A DNA stretch of 64,000 nt from assembly GCF_052045245.1 (NCBI RefSeq), contig NZ_JBQEON010000031.1, positions 26,715 to 90,714 of the forward strand, written 5' to 3'. Numbering within the stretch: the first letter of the stretch is position 1; each line of letters begins with the position of its first letter. The position numbers and the translations under genes are program-made. The DNA comes from Burkholderia sp052045245 (GTDB lineage Bacteria; Pseudomonadota; Gammaproteobacteria; Burkholderiales; Burkholderiaceae). Positions 61,737 to 64,000 of this stretch are shown here, one piece after another. The notes beneath the pieces are model-generated. The model had not been told where the DNA came from. It saw nothing but the letters and a program-made list of their open reading frames with translations, and did no database searches.

Positions 61737-64000
61737 ATGAACATGCAGAACACTGTTGCCGCATTGCGCGGCGGGTTGCTTCAGCAGGACCGGCTGTTGA
61801 AGCTCGATACGCCGTTGGGCGCCAACGTGCTGACCGTGCAGCGGGCGGTCGGCCGCTCGCGCATCGGGCGCGCGTACGAATTCACGCTCGACGTGCTGTC
61901 GGTCGATAGCGATCTGGAACTTAAAAAGCTGATCGCGCAACCGGTCACGTTGTGGATCCAGCAAGGCGATCGCCGCTACCGGCCGGTCAACGGCTACGTG
62001 CATACCGCGCGCCGCCTCGGCGCCGACGGCGGGCTCACGACCTATCAGCTCACGTTCGCCGATTTCACCCATTTCCTGAAGTTTCGTCGCGACCAGCGGC
62101 TCTGGAACGACACGACCGTCGACCAGATCATCAGCGACGTGCTGAACCAGCATCCGCAGGCGCGGGGGCATTTCCGCTTCGCGCTTTCGCAGCCGCTGCC
62201 GAGCCGTTCGTACACGCGGCAGCACGATACCGACTGGCATTTCGTGCACCGGCTGATGGAGAGCGAAGGTCTCTACAGCACATGGCAGCAGGCCGACGAC
62301 GGCAAGTCGCATACGCTCGTGATCACCGACAACCTGCAGGCGTTCGCGCCGCTGGCGCCGGAAACCGTGCGCTTCTATCGCGGCGGCGCGGTGAGCGAAG
62401 CCGATGCGTTCACGCAATGGTCGGGCTCGCGCACGCTGCAGAGCGTGACACGGACGACACGCACGTTCGACTACAAGAATCCGTCGCAGCCGTCGAATCC
62501 AAAGGGCACGACGCTGCCAACGATGGGCGGTCAGGGTGAGTTGCCCGACCAGCTCGAAGTCTACGAGTACACCGGTGCTTACACGTATCTGGACCAGACG
62601 CGCGGTGACCATCTGACGAAGGTGCGGATGGAGGAGTGGGAATCGCACGCGAAGCGCTTTCATGGCGCGGGCGGCGTGCGGGCGATCGATGCCGGCCGGC
62701 GTTTCACGCTGTCGGATCATCCCGAACACGATCGCGATCCGGCCGACCAGCGCGAGTTCGCGGCAATCGGCGTCGACTGGTGGATCGAGAACAACCTGCC
62801 GGTGGCGAGCAGCAGCGCGGACTTTCCGTACAGCCTGCGCGAAGCGTTGACGCAAGCGCAGGAGGGCTACGGTGCCGATCCCGCGTTTCGCGTGCCGCAT
62901 GACGACGGTTCGGTCGGCTTCTACCTCGTCGAAGTCGAGGCGCAGCGCGTGAATGTGCCGTATCGCAGCCCGTTCGAACACGAGAAGCCGAAGATGCATC
63001 TCGAGACGGCGCTCGTCGTCGGGCCGCAGGGTGAGGAAGTCTATACGGACGAGTTGAACCGGATCCGCGTGCGGTTCGTGTGGGACCGCCTGAACCCGGG
63101 CAACGAGAACGCGTCGTGCTGGGTGCGCGTCGTGCAGTCGGATACCGGGGGCGGCTACGGCGGCGTGCATGTGCCGCGGATCGGCGAGGAAGTGCTGATC
63201 GATTATGTCGGCGGCGATTGCGACCGGCCGTTGGCGGTCGGGCGCGTGTACAACGGCGCGAACCAGCCGCAGTGGCATAGCGACGGGATTCTGTCCGGGT
63301 ATCGATCGAAGGAGTATTCGGGCAGCGGCTACAACCATCTCGTGATGGACGACGCGACCGGGCAGAACCGGGTGCAGCTGATGAGCAGCAGCGGGAACAG
63401 CCTGCTGCATCTCGGTTACCTCATCGACCAGAACGGCAATTCGCGTGGGTCGTATCTGGGCAGTGGTTTCGATCTGCGCTCGGATGCGTATGGCGCGGTG
63501 CGGGCGAGTCAGGGCCTGTACGTCACGACTCATCCGAAAGCGCCGAACAGCCAGCCGCTCGACGTGAAGGAAGCGCAGCAGCAGCTCGTGACGGGCGAGA
63601 GCCTGGTTGAGGCGATGTCGGGTGCCAGCGAGCAGCATCAGGCGGAAAGCCTCAAGGACGCACACGACACGATGCGCGCGTTCACCGACGCGACGCAGGA
63701 CAGTGCGTCGGGCAGCGCGTCCGGCGGGCGCACGGCAGGCGGCGGCACGGGCAGCGCGAATGCGTTCAAGGAACCGGTGATGCTGTTCGGCAGCCCGTCG
63801 GGGATCGGGATGTCGACGCAGCAGTCGCTGCACATGGTCGCGAACGATCACGTGAATATTGCGAGCGGGCAGAGCGTGCATGTCGCGGCGGGCAAGTCGC
63901 TGATCGGCAGCATCGGGCAGAAGCTGAGCCTGTTCGTGCAGAACGCGGGGATGAAGCTGTTCGCGGGCAAGGGCAAGGTCGAGATCCAGGCGCAGTCGGA
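61737..64000 (+). CDS. vgrG: Type VI secretion tip protein VgrG, 5' part
   Basis: At least 754 codons from MNMQNTVAAL, open to the window end. The N-terminal gp27-like domain (LLKLDTPLGANVLTVQRAVG, LTTYQLTFADF, QHDTDWHFVHRLMESEGLY) is followed by the gp5-like OB/needle region (RIRVRFVWDRLNPGNENASCWVRVVQ, VHVPRIGEEVLIDYVGGDCDRPLAVGRVYN). Then comes a DUF2345-type extension (GIGMSTQQSLHMVANDHVNIASGQSVHVAAGKSL). VgrG trimers cap the Hcp tube and carry effectors. A low-complexity Gly/Ser/Ala insert lies near 63700-63760. Any cargo effector and immunity gene would be beyond the right edge. Confidence 0.95.
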   Translation, partial: MNMQNTVAALRGGLLQQDRLLKLDTPLGANVLTVQRAVGRSRIGRAYEFTLDVLSVDSDLELKKLIAQPVTLWIQQGDRRYRPVNGYVHTARRLGADGGLTTYQLTFADFTHFLKFRRDQRLWNDTTVDQIISDVLNQHPQARGHFRFALSQPLPSRSYTRQHDTDWHFVHRLMESEGLYSTWQQADDGKSHTLVITDNLQAFAPLAPETVRFYRGGAVSEADAFTQWSGSRTLQSVTRTTRTFDYKNPSQPSNPKGTTLPTMGGQGELPDQLEVYEYTGAYTYLDQTRGDHLTKVRMEEWESHAKRFHGAGGVRAIDAGRRFTLSDHPEHDRDPADQREFAAIGVDWWIENNLPVASSSADFPYSLREALTQAQEGYGADPAFRVPHDDGSVGFYLVEVEAQRVNVPYRSPFEHEKPKMHLETALVVGPQGEEVYTDELNRIRVRFVWDRLNPGNENASCWVRVVQSDTGGGYGGVHVPRIGEEVLIDYVGGDCDRPLAVGRVYNGANQPQWHSDGILSGYRSKEYSGSGYNHLVMDDATGQNRVQLMSSSGNSLLHLGYLIDQNGNSRGSYLGSGFDLRSDAYGAVRASQGLYVTTHPKAPNSQPLDVKEAQQQLVTGESLVEAMSGASEQHQAESLKDAHDTMRAFTDATQDSASGSASGGRTAGGGTGSANAFKEPVMLFGSPSGIGMSTQQSLHMVANDHVNIASGQSVHVAAGKSLIGSIGQKLSLFVQNAGMKLFAGKGKVEIQAQS

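Overview
The window is about 64 kb of roughly 65-68% GC DNA. Protein family resemblance and gene order point to a member of the Burkholderia cepacia complex or a close relative, most likely chromosome 1 (inference from gene order, not a database search). Nearly all of it is core genome: housekeeping operons, short gaps and many overlapping stop/start codons.

Layout. 1-3.4 kb: end of msrQ, lptM, cyaY and the penicillin-binding protein mrcA. 3.6-10.6 kb: a divergent pilMNO(P)Q secretin operon followed by aroK, aroB and dgt, an order also known from ponA-pilMNOPQ-aroKB loci. 10.7-15.8 kb: a complete glycerol-3-phosphate/glycerophosphodiester importer, ugpBAECQ, with a candidate PhoB box. 16-24 kb: an OmpW-like porin, a single RAYT-like protein that seems to have lost its catalytic residues, and gltBD. 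24.2-25.1 kb: a lower-GC island with an orphan membrane protein and a decayed reading frame. 25.2-29 kb: AGCS symporter, thpR (containing an 8-N gap) and an SbmA/YddA-type ABC transporter. 29.3-33 kb: TPP riboswitch, a short upstream ORF and thiO-thiS-thiG-thiE. 33.1-51.2 kb: an 18 kb run of plus-strand genes: mlaFEDACB, a YadG/YadH-type ABC exporter, ibaG, murA, hisGDCB, marC, hisHAFIE, a small membrane protein, a HIT hydrolase and tatABC. 51.4-57.7 kb: a DegS-like protease, a Nif3-like protein, the cytochrome bc1 operon petABC, sspA and sspB. 57.7-64 kb: tRNA-Thr(UGU), then a more accessory stretch with a GH35 beta-galactosidase, a small hypothetical, a cystine-type binding protein and the 5' part of a type VI secretion vgrG.

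How the genes work together. mrcA and murA build peptidoglycan. lptM and the mla genes maintain the outer membrane. tatABC probably exports the Rieske subunit encoded 2.4 kb downstream, which has a twin-arginine signal, and perhaps the GH35 lipoprotein. gltBD supplies glutamate, and the his cluster is complete for HisG-to-HisE functions except that hisZ (needed by short-form HisG) and histidinol-phosphate phosphatase are not here. Thiazole synthesis uses the aerobic ThiO route.

I found no clearly new multi-gene system. The observations most worth following are the catalytically degenerate RAYT next to gltB, the decayed frame plus orphan membrane gene at 24.2-24.9 kb, the short ORF between the TPP riboswitch and thiO, a REP-like repeat inside a coding sequence, and terminator-like hairpins inside the his and ugp operons.
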